53,114 bases of DNA from Rhodovibrio sodomensis (GCF_016583645.1 NZ_NRRL01000022.1:1-53114); one strand, 5' to 3'; positions 45,755 through 53,089 are shown, numbered from the stretch's first letter. Numbers and translations are program-made. The notes: generated by a model from the sequence alone, not told the origin.

Positions 45755-46462
45755 ATGCCCAACTACTCGAAATCGGCTTTCGCCGTCGCCCTGACCGCGA
45801 CGCTCGCGCTGTCGTCGCCGGCCCTGGCCGGTTTCATCGACTTCGAGGCCGCCCCGTCGCTGGGGCTGTCCGACAACGACGCCGTCATCGGCGCGTATCA
45901 GCCGAGCCAGGGCGTGACCTTCAGTGGCGCGGTGCTCGAGCAGATCGACGAGAATCGGCCGGACGGTTTCCTGAACGACCAGCTTGGCGAGCGCGATGCC
46001 GCGACCGGGTCGCCGACTCCGGGCCTGGGAACCTATTTCCTGCGCACCCGGACCGACTTCTCCGACCGCAATCCGGGCGACACGTTCCTGTCGATCAGCT
46101 ACGACAACGCCGAAACCGCGGCGTCCGGCGAGATCTGGGACATCGACGGCAACACGGCCCAGGGGAGCGAGCAGTGGACCGTCGTGTTCAGTCTGTCCGG
46201 TACCCAGGTCGCGACGCTGCAAAGCCCCGAGGGCACCACGAACGGCGCCGGCTCGCTGGACGGCCTGCCCTGGCTGTTCGCGTACAGCGGCGCGGCGTTC
46301 GACCAGATCGACTTCGTCTTCGCCGGCACCAAGACGACCGGCATCGGTCTGGCGTTCGACAACTTCCGCACCGATACGGTTCCGGTGCCGGCGACCCTGG
46401 GCCTGCTCGGCCTGGGTCTGGCCGGGCTGGGCCTGGCGGCGCGCCGCCGCAAGACGGCGTAA
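45755..46462 (+). CDS. PEP-CTERM sorting-domain exported protein
   Basis: The 235-residue protein starts at ATG 45755 behind CAGGAAAGA. It has a signal peptide (SAFAVALTATLALSSPALAG), a beta-rich middle (FIDFEAAPSLGLSDND, FAYSGAAFDQIDFVFAG) and the C-terminal tripartite sorting signal: VPVPAT, a hydrophobic helix LGLLGLGLAGLGLAA and the basic tail RRRKTA. Such proteins are cut by an exosortase (EpsH/XrtA type) and exported to the surface or matrix. No exosortase is in the window. The strand pattern recalls carbohydrate-binding or adhesion folds, but no catalytic residues are visible. Confidence 0.9.
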   Translation: MPNYSKSAFAVALTATLALSSPALAGFIDFEAAPSLGLSDNDAVIGAYQPSQGVTFSGAVLEQIDENRPDGFLNDQLGERDAATGSPTPGLGTYFLRTRTDFSDRNPGDTFLSISYDNAETAASGEIWDIDGNTAQGSEQWTVVFSLSGTQVATLQSPEGTTNGAGSLDGLPWLFAYSGAAFDQIDFVFAGTKTTGIGLAFDNFRTDTVPVPATLGLLGLGLAGLGLAARRRKTA

Positions 46463-46510
46463 GGCTGGATATCGGGTGGGTCAGGTAGGACCCGCTGCAC
46501 GGCCTTGGTA

Positions 46511-46540
46511 CCCCGGCGCACGCCTGTGCGCCGGGGCTGC
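46511..46540 (+). terminator. Intrinsic terminator after the PEP-CTERM gene
   Basis: A perfect 11-bp stem (CCCCGGCGCAC and its complement) with the 4-base loop GCCT is followed a few bases later by CTTTTG. It lies 48 bases past the stop. Confidence 0.8.
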
Positions 46541-46544
46541 CTTT

Positions 46545-46618
46545 TGCTCTAACTGCTTGAAGAGAGCGCAAGATGCTGAAAGGTGGCTTCACCTTTCAGC
46601 ATCTTGCCCTAGCGGCTT
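46545..46618. repeat. Hairpin repeat, family 2, overlapping the antitoxin stop codon
   Basis: GCTCTAACTGCTTGAAGAGAGC is followed by the hairpin GCAAGATGCTGAAAGGTG-GCTT-CACCTTTCAGCATCTTGC (about 46568-46607) and CCTAGCG. The antitoxin stop TAG (46609-46611, minus) lies in this last segment. The repeat is nearly identical to the second hairpin at 41.6 kb. Confidence 0.8.
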
Positions 46619-46935
46619 GCCCGATCGCCCGCGTCGACGAGCCCGATCTCGAGCGAGCGCCCGACGGCGTTCGCGGCTCGCTGGAGGGTGTCGAGTTGAA
46701 CCTTGGTGTTGTCGGGGTCGAGCAGCCGATCGAGCTGCGCGCGGCTCGTCTCGAGGCGGCGCGCCATCTCGGTCTTGGTGATTTCCTGGTCGGCCATCGC
46801 CTGGACCAACTGCCGCGCCACCACGCGCTTCAGCGCGGCGGCGGTCACGGCCGCGTACTGGCCGTCGGCCCGCAGGAAATCGTCGAAGCTGGAGCCGGCG
46901 TGGGGATTGCCGCGCGCGGTGTCTTCAGCGGTCAT
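46609..46935 (-). CDS. XRE/HigA-type antitoxin
   Basis: The 108-residue protein starts at ATG 46935, inside the toxin gene (11-base overlap), so translation is coupled. Residues about 50-100 form a helix-turn-helix, ITKTEMARRLETSRAQLDRLLDPDNTKVQLDTLQRAANAVG split over two lines of helices, matching the XRE/HigA antitoxin group. The N-terminal half (GSSFDDFLRADGQYAAVTAAALKRVVA) probably binds the toxin. It represses its own operon through the palindrome upstream of the toxin gene. The stop lies in a family 2 repeat. Confidence 0.88.
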   Translation of the reverse strand: MTAEDTARGNPHAGSSFDDFLRADGQYAAVTAAALKRVVARQLVQAMADQEITKTEMARRLETSRAQLDRLLDPDNTKVQLDTLQRAANAVGRSLEIGLVDAGDRASR

Positions 46936-47290
46936 GGCGTTCGAACTCCTTCTTACGGGCGACAGCCATCTCGATTTCGCCTTTCGGCGTCTTCTGAGTT
47001 TTCTTCTCGAACCCGTGCAACAGGATCATCTGTCGTTCGCGGATCAGAAAGATCACCCGAGCGATTCGATTGCCGGAGAGCCGGCTGCGGACTTCCCATA
47101 GGTTCCTATGACCAGCGATCTGGCGGCATAGCGGCATCCCAATCGGCCAGCTGAACTCGACATCCTTTATGTCGGTGCCGATCCGTCGGCGGTCGTCGGG
47201 ATCGAGCTGGATGAGCCAGTCTTTCACCGGCTCTCGCCCAGCCGCCGTTCGGAAGAATCGTACGCGGAGCCGCTTTTCTGATCCGGTCAC
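46925..47290 (-). CDS. RelE/HigB-type toxin (phage Gp49-like family)
   Basis: The 121-residue protein starts at ATG 47290. It fits the Gp49-like/HigB-2 family (PF05973): EPVKDWLIQLDPDDRRRIGTDIKDVEF, LWEVRSRLSGNRIARVIFLIRERQMILLHGFEKKTQKTPKGEIEMA in the second half. The fold is RelE/ParE-like, and relatives cut mRNA at the ribosome. The toxin-first order with an overlapping antitoxin is the HigBA arrangement. A promoter and a palindromic operator lie just upstream. The unit is compact and mobile by nature; its lower GC than the surroundings fits horizontal transfer. Confidence 0.9.
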   Translation of the reverse strand: MTGSEKRLRVRFFRTAAGREPVKDWLIQLDPDDRRRIGTDIKDVEFSWPIGMPLCRQIAGHRNLWEVRSRLSGNRIARVIFLIRERQMILLHGFEKKTQKTPKGEIEMAVARKKEFERHDR

Positions 47291-47310
47291 CAGCTTGTCT
47301 GGCCCAAAAT

Positions 47311-47328
47311 GTATCTCACAAGGTACAT
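47311..47328 (-). promoter_or_regulatory. Palindromic operator of the toxin-antitoxin operon
   Basis: TGTATC-TCACAA-GGTACA is an imperfect palindrome (5 of 6 arm positions pair) 21 bases before the toxin ATG. TGTA/TACA arms are typical of HigA-type operators. It is the natural place for autorepression. Confidence 0.55.
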
Positions 47329-47451
47329 CATGTCCACGTCGATCCGAGTATAAGAACCCGACGCATTCGCCGCCATCGGCGCGGGCACGTGTCCGTAATC
47401 ATATTTCGCCGGAGACTTTTCCACGAACCCGCGTGCACCAGTTGGAGATGC

Positions 47452-47585
47452 TTCGACACGCTGGCCCTTCGCCCATGCTCAGGACCAGCTACTCAGAATA
47501 AAGCTATGGTTTAAGTGTTTGAATAGGCAAACAGAGTCATCCTAAGCGGGACGCCGACGGCGTCCGTGTCGAGGGATCTCACGCG
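47452..47585. repeat. Palindromic intergenic repeat, family 3 (diverged)
   Basis: Bracketed by CTTCGACACG and CGTGTCGAGGG, with GCTCAGGACC, ACTCAGAATAAAG and GTCATCCTAAGC inside. It parallels the element at 14.2-14.35 kb. Confidence 0.55.
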
Positions 47586-47748
47586 GGTATTAGGAGAGCC
47601 GTGTAAAAGTCTCTTCGGGAGGACCAGAGCCATTATTCGAAGGTTGCGTGCGGAACCGCGCCCATGGCTGACGAACGGCCACTTCGCCCACGTTGACGCC
47701 GCATGCCCCGCCGCCTAGCCTTCGCGCGCCCGCGAGAAGCCCCCATTC

Positions 47749-49401
47749 ATGCCGGAAGTGACAGACGTGTCCGAGACGCTTGCCGACCCCGCCCATCGTC
47801 GTGACGACATCTCCCGCGAGGAGCTGCGCGCGCTGGCGCTGAACGCCAAGGCGTGGCCGTTCCAAGAGGCGCGCAAGGTGCTGGCGCGGATCGGGGACAC
47901 GGCGCCCGGCAAGGGCCACGTACTGTTCGAGACCGGCTACGGTCCCTCCGGCCTGCCGCACATCGGCACGTTCGGCGAGGTCGCGCGCACCACCATGGTG
48001 CGCCGCGCCTTCCAGGCGATGTCGGACGTGCCCACGCGCCTGGTCTGCTTTTCCGACGACATGGACGGGCTGCGCAAGGTCCCCGACAACATCCCCAACG
48101 TCGAGGCGGTGCGCGAACACCTGGGCAAGCCGCTGACCCGGGTCCCCGATCCCTTCGGCACGCACGAAAGCTTCGGCCACCACAACAACGCGCGCCTACA
48201 GGGATTCCTCGATTACTTCGGGTTCGATTACGAGTTCGTCTCCGCAACCGACTGCTACGCCTCGGGCCGGTTCGACGACGCGCTGCTCACCGTGCTGCGC
48301 CACTACGACGAGGTGATGGCGGTGATGCTGCCGACCCTGGGCAAGGAGCGCCAGCAGACCTACAGCCCGTTCCTGCCGGTCAGCCCGAAGACCGGCCGGG
48401 TGCTGCAGGTCCCGGTGCTGGACCGCGATCCGGACGCCGGCACGATCACCTTCGAGGACGAGGACGGCGAGCGCCTGACCCAGCCGGTCACCGGCGGGCA
48501 CGCGAAGCTGCAGTGGAAGCCGGACTGGGCGATGCGCTGGTTCGCGCTCGACGTCGACTACGAGATGTCGGGCAAGGACCTGATCGACAGCGCCAAGGTC
48601 GGCAGCCAGCTGGTCAAGGTCTGGGGCGGCCGCCCGCCCGAGGGCTTCCACTACGAGCTGTTCCTGGACGACCAGGGGGAGAAGATCTCCAAGTCCAAGG
48701 GCAACGGGCTGAGCGTCGACGAATGGCTGACCTACGCGCCCTCGGACAGCCTGTCGCTCTACATGTTCCAGAAGCCGGGCTCGGCCAAGAAGCTGTACTT
48801 CGACGTGATCCCCAAAACGGTCGACGAGTACCTGACCTTCCTGCGCAAGTTCGACGAGCAGTCCCCGGCCGAGCGGCTGGAGAACCCGGTCTGGCACGTC
48901 CACGGCGGCCAGCCGCCGGCGAGCGAGAGCGGGCTGTCGTTCTCGATCCTGCTCAACCTCGCAAGCGCGACCAACACCGACGACCGCGCGGTGCTCTGGG
49001 GCTTCATCACCCGCTACGCGCCCGACGCGGGCCCGCAGCAGACCCCGATCCTGGACCGGCTGGTGGGCCACGCGATCCGCTACTACCAGGACTTCGTGAA
49101 GCCCCATAAGCGCTACCGCGCGCCGAGCGAGACCGAGCGCGCGGCGCTTCAGGACCTGCGCCAGCGCCTGGACGCGCTGCCGGCGACGGCCGAGGCGGAG
49201 GAGATCCAGACGGAAGTCTACGAGGCCGGCAAGGCGCACGGCTTCGAAAAGCTGCGCGACTGGTTCAAGGCGCTCTACGAGATCCTGCTCGGCCAGCAGC
49301 AGGGCCCGCGCATGGGCTCCTTCATCGCCCTCTACGGCCTCGCCGAGTTCAAGACCCTGCTCGACCGCGCGCTGAGGGGCGAGGATTTGAGCGGCGGGTA
49401 G
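47749..49401 (+). CDS. lysK: Lysyl-tRNA synthetase, class I
   Basis: The 550-residue protein starts at ATG 47749. It attaches lysine to tRNA-Lys. It is the class I (archaeal-type) enzyme, as usual in alphaproteobacteria, rather than the class II LysS/LysU. The HIGH motif is GYGPSGLPHIGTFGE with H71-I-G-T, and the KMSKS motif is KISKSKGNG at about 311-315. Further landmarks are VCFSDDMDGLRKVPDN, HNNARLQGFLDYFGF and the tRNA-binding helical C-terminus. It appears monocistronic: repeats follow and a 458-base gap precedes. Confidence 0.96.
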   Translation: MPEVTDVSETLADPAHRRDDISREELRALALNAKAWPFQEARKVLARIGDTAPGKGHVLFETGYGPSGLPHIGTFGEVARTTMVRRAFQAMSDVPTRLVCFSDDMDGLRKVPDNIPNVEAVREHLGKPLTRVPDPFGTHESFGHHNNARLQGFLDYFGFDYEFVSATDCYASGRFDDALLTVLRHYDEVMAVMLPTLGKERQQTYSPFLPVSPKTGRVLQVPVLDRDPDAGTITFEDEDGERLTQPVTGGHAKLQWKPDWAMRWFALDVDYEMSGKDLIDSAKVGSQLVKVWGGRPPEGFHYELFLDDQGEKISKSKGNGLSVDEWLTYAPSDSLSLYMFQKPGSAKKLYFDVIPKTVDEYLTFLRKFDEQSPAERLENPVWHVHGGQPPASESGLSFSILLNLASATNTDDRAVLWGFITRYAPDAGPQQTPILDRLVGHAIRYYQDFVKPHKRYRAPSETERAALQDLRQRLDALPATAEAEEIQTEVYEAGKAHGFEKLRDWFKALYEILLGQQQGPRMGSFIALYGLAEFKTLLDRALRGEDLSGG

Positions 49402-49449
49402 GGGGCGCGGGCTTTTTCCGACTGCCCGCCCGCGAAAGCGATTCCGTAC

Positions 49450-49575
49450 AATCCCCCTCCTCCCTGTGGGAGGAGGGGCTAGGGGAGGAGGTTGCCGCGC
49501 CATCAAGGCCGCGAGCCACCTCCTCACCCTGTCCCTCTCCTCCCATGGGAGGAGAGGGGACCCGCCGCTGTGTCG
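49450..49575. repeat. Paired palindromic repeat, family 1 (best-preserved copy)
   Basis: Two opposed hairpins: CCCCTCCTCCC-TGT-GGGAGGAGGGG and CCCTCTCCTCCCATGGGAGGAGAGGG, separated by about 50 bases containing GAGGTTGCCGCGCC and its near complement GGCCGCGAGCCACCTC. This copy defines the bipartite layout of the family. Confidence 0.88.
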
Positions 49576-49624
49576 TGCGGACCCAAGAGATGGCATGAAG
49601 CCATGTTATCCTACTGAAATACCC

Positions 49625-49692
49625 ATGGTTTCATCCTGAGGAGCCCGTCCTGAACTTGTCGAAGGCCGGGCGATCGCAGGATCGCTGACGGG
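49625..49692. repeat. Intergenic repeat, family 3
   Basis: TTCATCCTGAGGAGCC, CTGAACTTGTCGAAGGCC, then GCGATCGCAGGATCGC. It resembles the CATCCTGAG/GTCGAAGG repeats common in alphaproteobacteria. Confidence 0.6.
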
Positions 49693-49708
49693 TGTCGGAG
49701 CGGGCCGG

Positions 49709-50341
49709 CTACTGGCTCGCCCAGACGATCCGGGCCATGAACGCCAGCTGGTCGAGCGGCACGGTGCGGTCCTCGTGGCTGGCGTTGAGGGAGGCGAGTT
49801 CGATCCGGCTGACGGTCTGGCGGACCAGCTGCTTGGCCATCACCTCTCCCTCCGCCGTCTTGACCACCACGCGGTCGCCGCGGCGCACGGCGGCCTGGGG
49901 CGAGACCACGATCAGGTCGCCGTCGCGGTAGACCGGTTCCATCGACTCGCCGCTGACCTCGAGCGCGTAGGCGTGCGGGTCGCCGACGTGCGGGAACAGC
50001 ACTTCGTCCCAGCCGGCGCCGACGGGAAAGCCGGCGTCGTCGAAAAAGCCCTGGCGGCCCGCCTGGGCGTGGCCGATCACCGGGATCCGCTGGGCCAGCG
50101 CCTGGCCGGTGTCGTCGCCCAGCAGGCTGACGAAGTCCGCCAGCGAGGTGTTGGTCGCGCGCAGAACCTTGGCGAGCGATTCCGTGCTCGGCCAGCGCGG
50201 CTTGCCCTGCGCCGTCATTCGCTTGGACTTGTTGAAGGTGGTCGCGTCCAGCCCGGCCCGGCGGGCCAGCCCGCTGGCCGACAGGCCGTGCGCTTCCGCC
50301 AGGCGGTCGATCGCGCGCCAGATGTCCCCGTGCCGCAACAT
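49709..50341 (-). CDS. Prophage S24/LexA-like self-cleaving repressor
   Basis: The 210-residue protein starts at ATG 50341. Residues about 5-70 form an HTH domain (IDRLAEAHGLSASGLARRAGLDATTFNKSKR). A peptidase S24 domain follows, with catalytic Ser133 in LEVSGESMEPVYRDGD and Lys170 in GEVMAKQL, 37 residues apart as in LexA. The presumed Ala-Gly cleavage site is A94-G95 in GHAQAGRQG. All parts needed for RecA-stimulated self-cleavage are therefore present. It is transcribed away from the prophage structural genes, as a CI-type repressor would be. It differs from host LexA by its N-terminal domain. Confidence 0.9.
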   Translation of the reverse strand: MLRHGDIWRAIDRLAEAHGLSASGLARRAGLDATTFNKSKRMTAQGKPRWPSTESLAKVLRATNTSLADFVSLLGDDTGQALAQRIPVIGHAQAGRQGFFDDAGFPVGAGWDEVLFPHVGDPHAYALEVSGESMEPVYRDGDLIVVSPQAAVRRGDRVVVKTAEGEVMAKQLVRQTVSRIELASLNASHEDRTVPLDQLAFMARIVWASQ

Positions 50342-50483
50342 GGGAACATTGTCTTATAGGCTCGGTCGGCATGCATTAGGAATAAAAACCTCTTTTTCCC
50401 TTGCGGCGGGACTGCATCCCGATATGTTCTGTTTATGTTCTTAGCGCATCCCGCGCCGGAATGCAACCCACAGGAGAACACGT
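50342..50483 (+). promoter_or_regulatory. Divergent prophage control region with SOS box
   Basis: The 142-base gap lies between the repressor and the first rightward gene and is AT-rich in its middle. It contains GTTC-TGTTTAT-GTTC at 50426-50440, an exact GTTC-N7-GTTC box, the LexA site of alphaproteobacteria. GGAACATTGTC near 50343-50353 carries a further GAAC half-site (complement of GTTC). Either host LexA or the prophage repressor could bind. Confidence 0.6.
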
Positions 50484-50849
50484 GTGGCCAAAGATCGATT
50501 CATCCCGCGCCCCGCGACCGACGCGGACGGCGAGCCGTTCGCCGACGCCGAGGCCGCCTGGTTCTGGTACGTGCAGTGCCGGCTGGCCCAGCTCGACGGC
50601 GCGCGGGTCGGCGCCCGGGCTGGGGCGGTGGCCCGGCCGTGCGAGCCGCTCGACGTGCTCGCGGTGGTCGACCGCCTGTACCGCCGCCGCCGGCTGGTGC
50701 GCGAGCATCTGCACGTGCTGGCCGACTACGGCCGGCGCCTGCTGCCGCCCGACCCGGACAGCCGGCGGGAGCGGCGCGCCGCCCAGCTGTGGGGGGAAGC
50801 GCTGGGCGAGCTGACCCCGGCGCTGCGCGCCAAGGGAATCGTGGCGTGA
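50484..50849 (+). CDS. Prophage protein of unknown function
   Basis: The 121-residue protein starts at GTG 50484 behind CAGGAGAACAC. It begins MAKDRFIPRPATDADGEPFADAEAAWFWYVQC and is rich in Arg and Leu; the centre RPCEPLDVLAVVDRLYRRRRLVREHLHVLADYGRRL looks helical. I do not recognise a family. It is the first gene of the rightward unit after the SOS box, and its stop overlaps the next gene by four bases (GTGA). Confidence 0.7.
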   Translation: MAKDRFIPRPATDADGEPFADAEAAWFWYVQCRLAQLDGARVGARAGAVARPCEPLDVLAVVDRLYRRRRLVREHLHVLADYGRRLLPPDPDSRRERRAAQLWGEALGELTPALRAKGIVA

Positions 50850-51313
50850 GCGCGCGGCCGCACGAGTCCCCTGCGGGGCCGGCGCCGGGCGCGGATCCGG
50901 CGGACTGGCTGCCGCCGGTGGCCGTGGTCGCGTTCTCCGGCCGGGCGGATCTGTGGTGGCTGCCGCTGCTCAAGCCCGGCTTCCGGCACTGCCTGGTCGC
51001 GCTCGCGCAGCCCGGCGGCGGATGGATCCTGCTCGATCCAATGGCGCATGCCACGCGCGTGGCGATCGTGTCCGGCGGGGCCGATCCGCTGGACTGGTTC
51101 CTGGCGCACGGGCTGCTGCCGGTCCCGGTACGCCCCGCACCCCCCGCACGGCGCGCGGCCCCCTGGGCGCCGTTCACCTGCGTCGAGGCGGTCAAGCGGG
51201 CGCTCGGCCTGCGCGCGCGGTTCGTGCTTACGCCCTGGCAGCTGTTCCGATACCTCACACGGTCCGAGAAAAAAGTCCTTGACATGTGCCCTAATATAGG
51301 AATACGATCATAG
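50846..51313 (+). CDS. Prophage protein, possible permuted papain-like fold
   Basis: The 155-residue protein starts at GTG 50846 in a GTGA overlap with the preceding gene. After a Pro-rich N-terminus comes VVAFSGRADLWWLPLLKPGFRHCLVAL (about 26-52, written in parts), then GGGWILLDPMAHATRV and, about 70 residues later, FTCVEAVKRALGLRARF. A His in a beta strand followed by a Cys at the head of a helix is the order seen in circularly permuted NlpC/P60 (YiiX-like) proteins. That would suggest a Cys peptidase or amidase, but this is only a pattern match. Its last 12 codons overlap a strong promoter. Confidence 0.65.
   Translation: MSARPHESPAGPAPGADPADWLPPVAVVAFSGRADLWWLPLLKPGFRHCLVALAQPGGGWILLDPMAHATRVAIVSGGADPLDWFLAHGLLPVPVRPAPPARRAAPWAPFTCVEAVKRALGLRARFVLTPWQLFRYLTRSEKKVLDMCPNIGIRS
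51279..51308 (+). promoter_or_regulatory. Strong sigma70-like promoter before the portal gene
   Basis: TTGACA (51279-51284), an 18-base spacer and TACGAT (51303-51308) form a near-consensus promoter, with an A-tract (GAAAAAAG) just upstream as in UP elements. The predicted transcript start is about 51315. It overlaps the end of the preceding gene. Confidence 0.7.
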
Positions 51314-51342
51314 CCGTACACACCAGAAGTGCGTTCCGACCC

Positions 51343-51382
51343 AAGCGCCGCCCGCGATCCGATCCGCGGGCGGCGCTTTTTT
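51343..51382 (+). terminator. Intrinsic terminator between the promoter and the portal gene
   Basis: A perfect 14-bp stem (AAGCGCCGCCCGCG and its complement) with an 8-base loop is followed by TTTTTT. A transcript from the promoter at 51279-51308 would be only about 68 bases long if it stopped here. Confidence 0.92.
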
Positions 51383-51400
51383 GTGCCCTGACCCGGGTAG

Positions 51401-53089
51401 GTGGGGCGGATCGCACGCGCCAACCGCGAGGAGCCGCATGGGCATCTTCTTCCCCAGTCCGCCATCGCCGCCGCGCCGGCCGGGGTGGCGGCGTCCCGCG
51501 CCGGGCCGACCGCGACCGGCCGACCGGCCGGCGACGGCGGTCCGACGGAACCGGCGCCCAAACACGATCCCGCCGACCTGCTCGCCCGCTACCGTCGGGC
51601 GCACGACCGGCGGGCGCCGTGGGAAGCCCACTGGCGGGACTGCATCGCCTACACCCTGCCGCAGCGCGACGGCGCGGTCGCACCGGCCGATCCCGGCCAG
51701 CGCGCCACCGAAAGGATCTTCGACGCGACCGCCGGCGATGCGGCGGAGCAGCTCGCCGCCAGCCTGCTGGCCGAGCTGACGCCGCCCTGGTCGCGCTGGA
51801 TCGGGCTCGCGCCCGGACCCGGCCTGGACGACGCCGAGGCGGCCCGTCTGGCGCCGCGGCTGGCGGACGCGGAGGCCGTGCTGCAGGGCCATTTCGACCG
51901 TTCCAACTTCGCGGTCGAGATGCATCAGTGCTTCCTCGATTTGGTCGTGCTGGGCACCGCCTGCCTGTCGTTCGAGGAGGCGGCGCTGGGATCGCCCAGC
52001 GCGTTCCGCTTCACCGCCGTGCCGCTGCGCGAGGCGGTGCTGGCGGAGGGGCCGGACGGCCAGCTCGACGTCACCTACCGGCGCAGTGAATTGACGGGCG
52101 CGCAGCTGGTCGGCCGGTTCGGCCGGGCGCAGGCGCCGGAGGCCGCGCTGGCCGGGGCGTCCGACGCCGAGGGGCAGCGCTTTCCGGTGGTCGAGGCGGT
52201 GCTGCCCGACGGCAGCGCCTACGACTACGCCGCCGTGCTCGACGCGGCCGCCGGCGACGGCCCGCGGGTGCTGGCGGAGGGGCGGTTCGGCCGCTCCCCG
52301 TTCGTCAACTTCCGCTGGATGAAGGCGCCGGGGGAGGTCTACGGCCGCTCGCCCGTGATGCGCGCGCTGCCCGACATCCGCACCGCCAACAAGGTGGTCG
52401 AGCTGACGCTCAAGAACGCGTCGATCGCGGTCACCGGGATCTGGCAGGCGGACGACGACGGCGTGCTCAACCCCGCGACCGTGCGCCTGGTGCCGGGCAC
52501 GATCATCCCCAAGGCGGTCGGCTCCAGCGGGCTGACCCCGCTCGCCGCGCCCGGGCAGTTCGACGTCTCCGAACTGGTGCTGTCCGATCTGCGCGACCGG
52601 ATCCAGCGCACCCTCCTGACCGGCCAGCTGGGCCAGCCGGCCAGCCCGCACATGACCGCGACCGAGGTGCTGGAACGTAGCCAGGAAACCGCGCGCGTGC
52701 TGGGCGCGACCTACGGCCGGCTGCAGGCGGAACTGCTGACCCCGCTGGTCGCCCGGGCGCTCTCGATCCTGTCGCGCCGCGGCGAGGTCGACGGCCTCAG
52801 CCTGGACGGCCGGACGGTGCAGCTGCAGCTGCGCGCGCCGCTCGCCCAGCTGCAGGCGCAGAAGGACGTCGCCAACACCGTCGGCTGGATCGAACGGGTC
52901 GCCGCCCTGGGCGACGCGGGGCTGGCGACCGTCGACCTCGCCGCCGCCGCGCGCTGGATCGGCGAAACCATGGGCGTGCCGGCCGAGCTGATCCGGCCCG
53001 AACCACCAACCGCGCCGCCCGACGCACGACCGCCGGCCGAACCACCGCGGGGCGCGCCGACGCCGGCCGGGCAGGTGGGCGATGTCTGA
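51401..53089 (+). CDS. Podovirus-type head-tail connector / portal protein
   Basis: The open frame from GTG 51401 encodes 562 residues; the portal body starts near residue 54 (HDPADLLARYRRAHDRRAPWEAHWRDCIAY). This is the T7-like head-to-tail connector family: IFDATAGDAAEQLAASLLAELTPPWSRW, FVNFRWMKAPGEVYGRSPVMRALPDIRTANKVVEL and LTGQLGQPASPHMTATEVLERSQETARVLGATYGRLQAELLTPLV, all in expected order (written here in parts of the protein, about 100-460). The start is uncertain: GTG 51401 and GTG 51485 have weak sites, whereas an ATG with a strong GAGGAG site at 51438 opens a different frame. No terminase gene precedes it here. Confidence 0.88.
   Translation: MGRIARANREEPHGHLLPQSAIAAAPAGVAASRAGPTATGRPAGDGGPTEPAPKHDPADLLARYRRAHDRRAPWEAHWRDCIAYTLPQRDGAVAPADPGQRATERIFDATAGDAAEQLAASLLAELTPPWSRWIGLAPGPGLDDAEAARLAPRLADAEAVLQGHFDRSNFAVEMHQCFLDLVVLGTACLSFEEAALGSPSAFRFTAVPLREAVLAEGPDGQLDVTYRRSELTGAQLVGRFGRAQAPEAALAGASDAEGQRFPVVEAVLPDGSAYDYAAVLDAAAGDGPRVLAEGRFGRSPFVNFRWMKAPGEVYGRSPVMRALPDIRTANKVVELTLKNASIAVTGIWQADDDGVLNPATVRLVPGTIIPKAVGSSGLTPLAAPGQFDVSELVLSDLRDRIQRTLLTGQLGQPASPHMTATEVLERSQETARVLGATYGRLQAELLTPLVARALSILSRRGEVDGLSLDGRTVQLQLRAPLAQLQAQKDVANTVGWIERVAALGDAGLATVDLAAAARWIGETMGVPAELIRPEPPTAPPDARPPAEPPRGAPTPAGQVGDV

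Larger units (their letters stand above)
47291..47748. other. Gene-free gap between toxin-antitoxin and lysK
   Basis: The 458-base gap contains the toxin operator at 47311-47328 (separate entry) and a family 3 repeat at about 47452-47585. The lysK promoter should be near 47600-47740, but no clear -35/-10 pair was found. Confidence 0.4.
49402..49708. other. Repeat-filled gap between lysK and prophage
   Basis: The 307-base gap contains the family 1 pair at 49450-49575 and a family 3 element at 49625-49692. No attachment-site duplication can be seen because the other prophage end is outside the window. Confidence 0.5.

Noticed and set aside
49402..49708. Prophage left attachment site
   Set aside because: No integrase or tRNA end is visible and the right end is outside the window, so a duplication cannot be tested.
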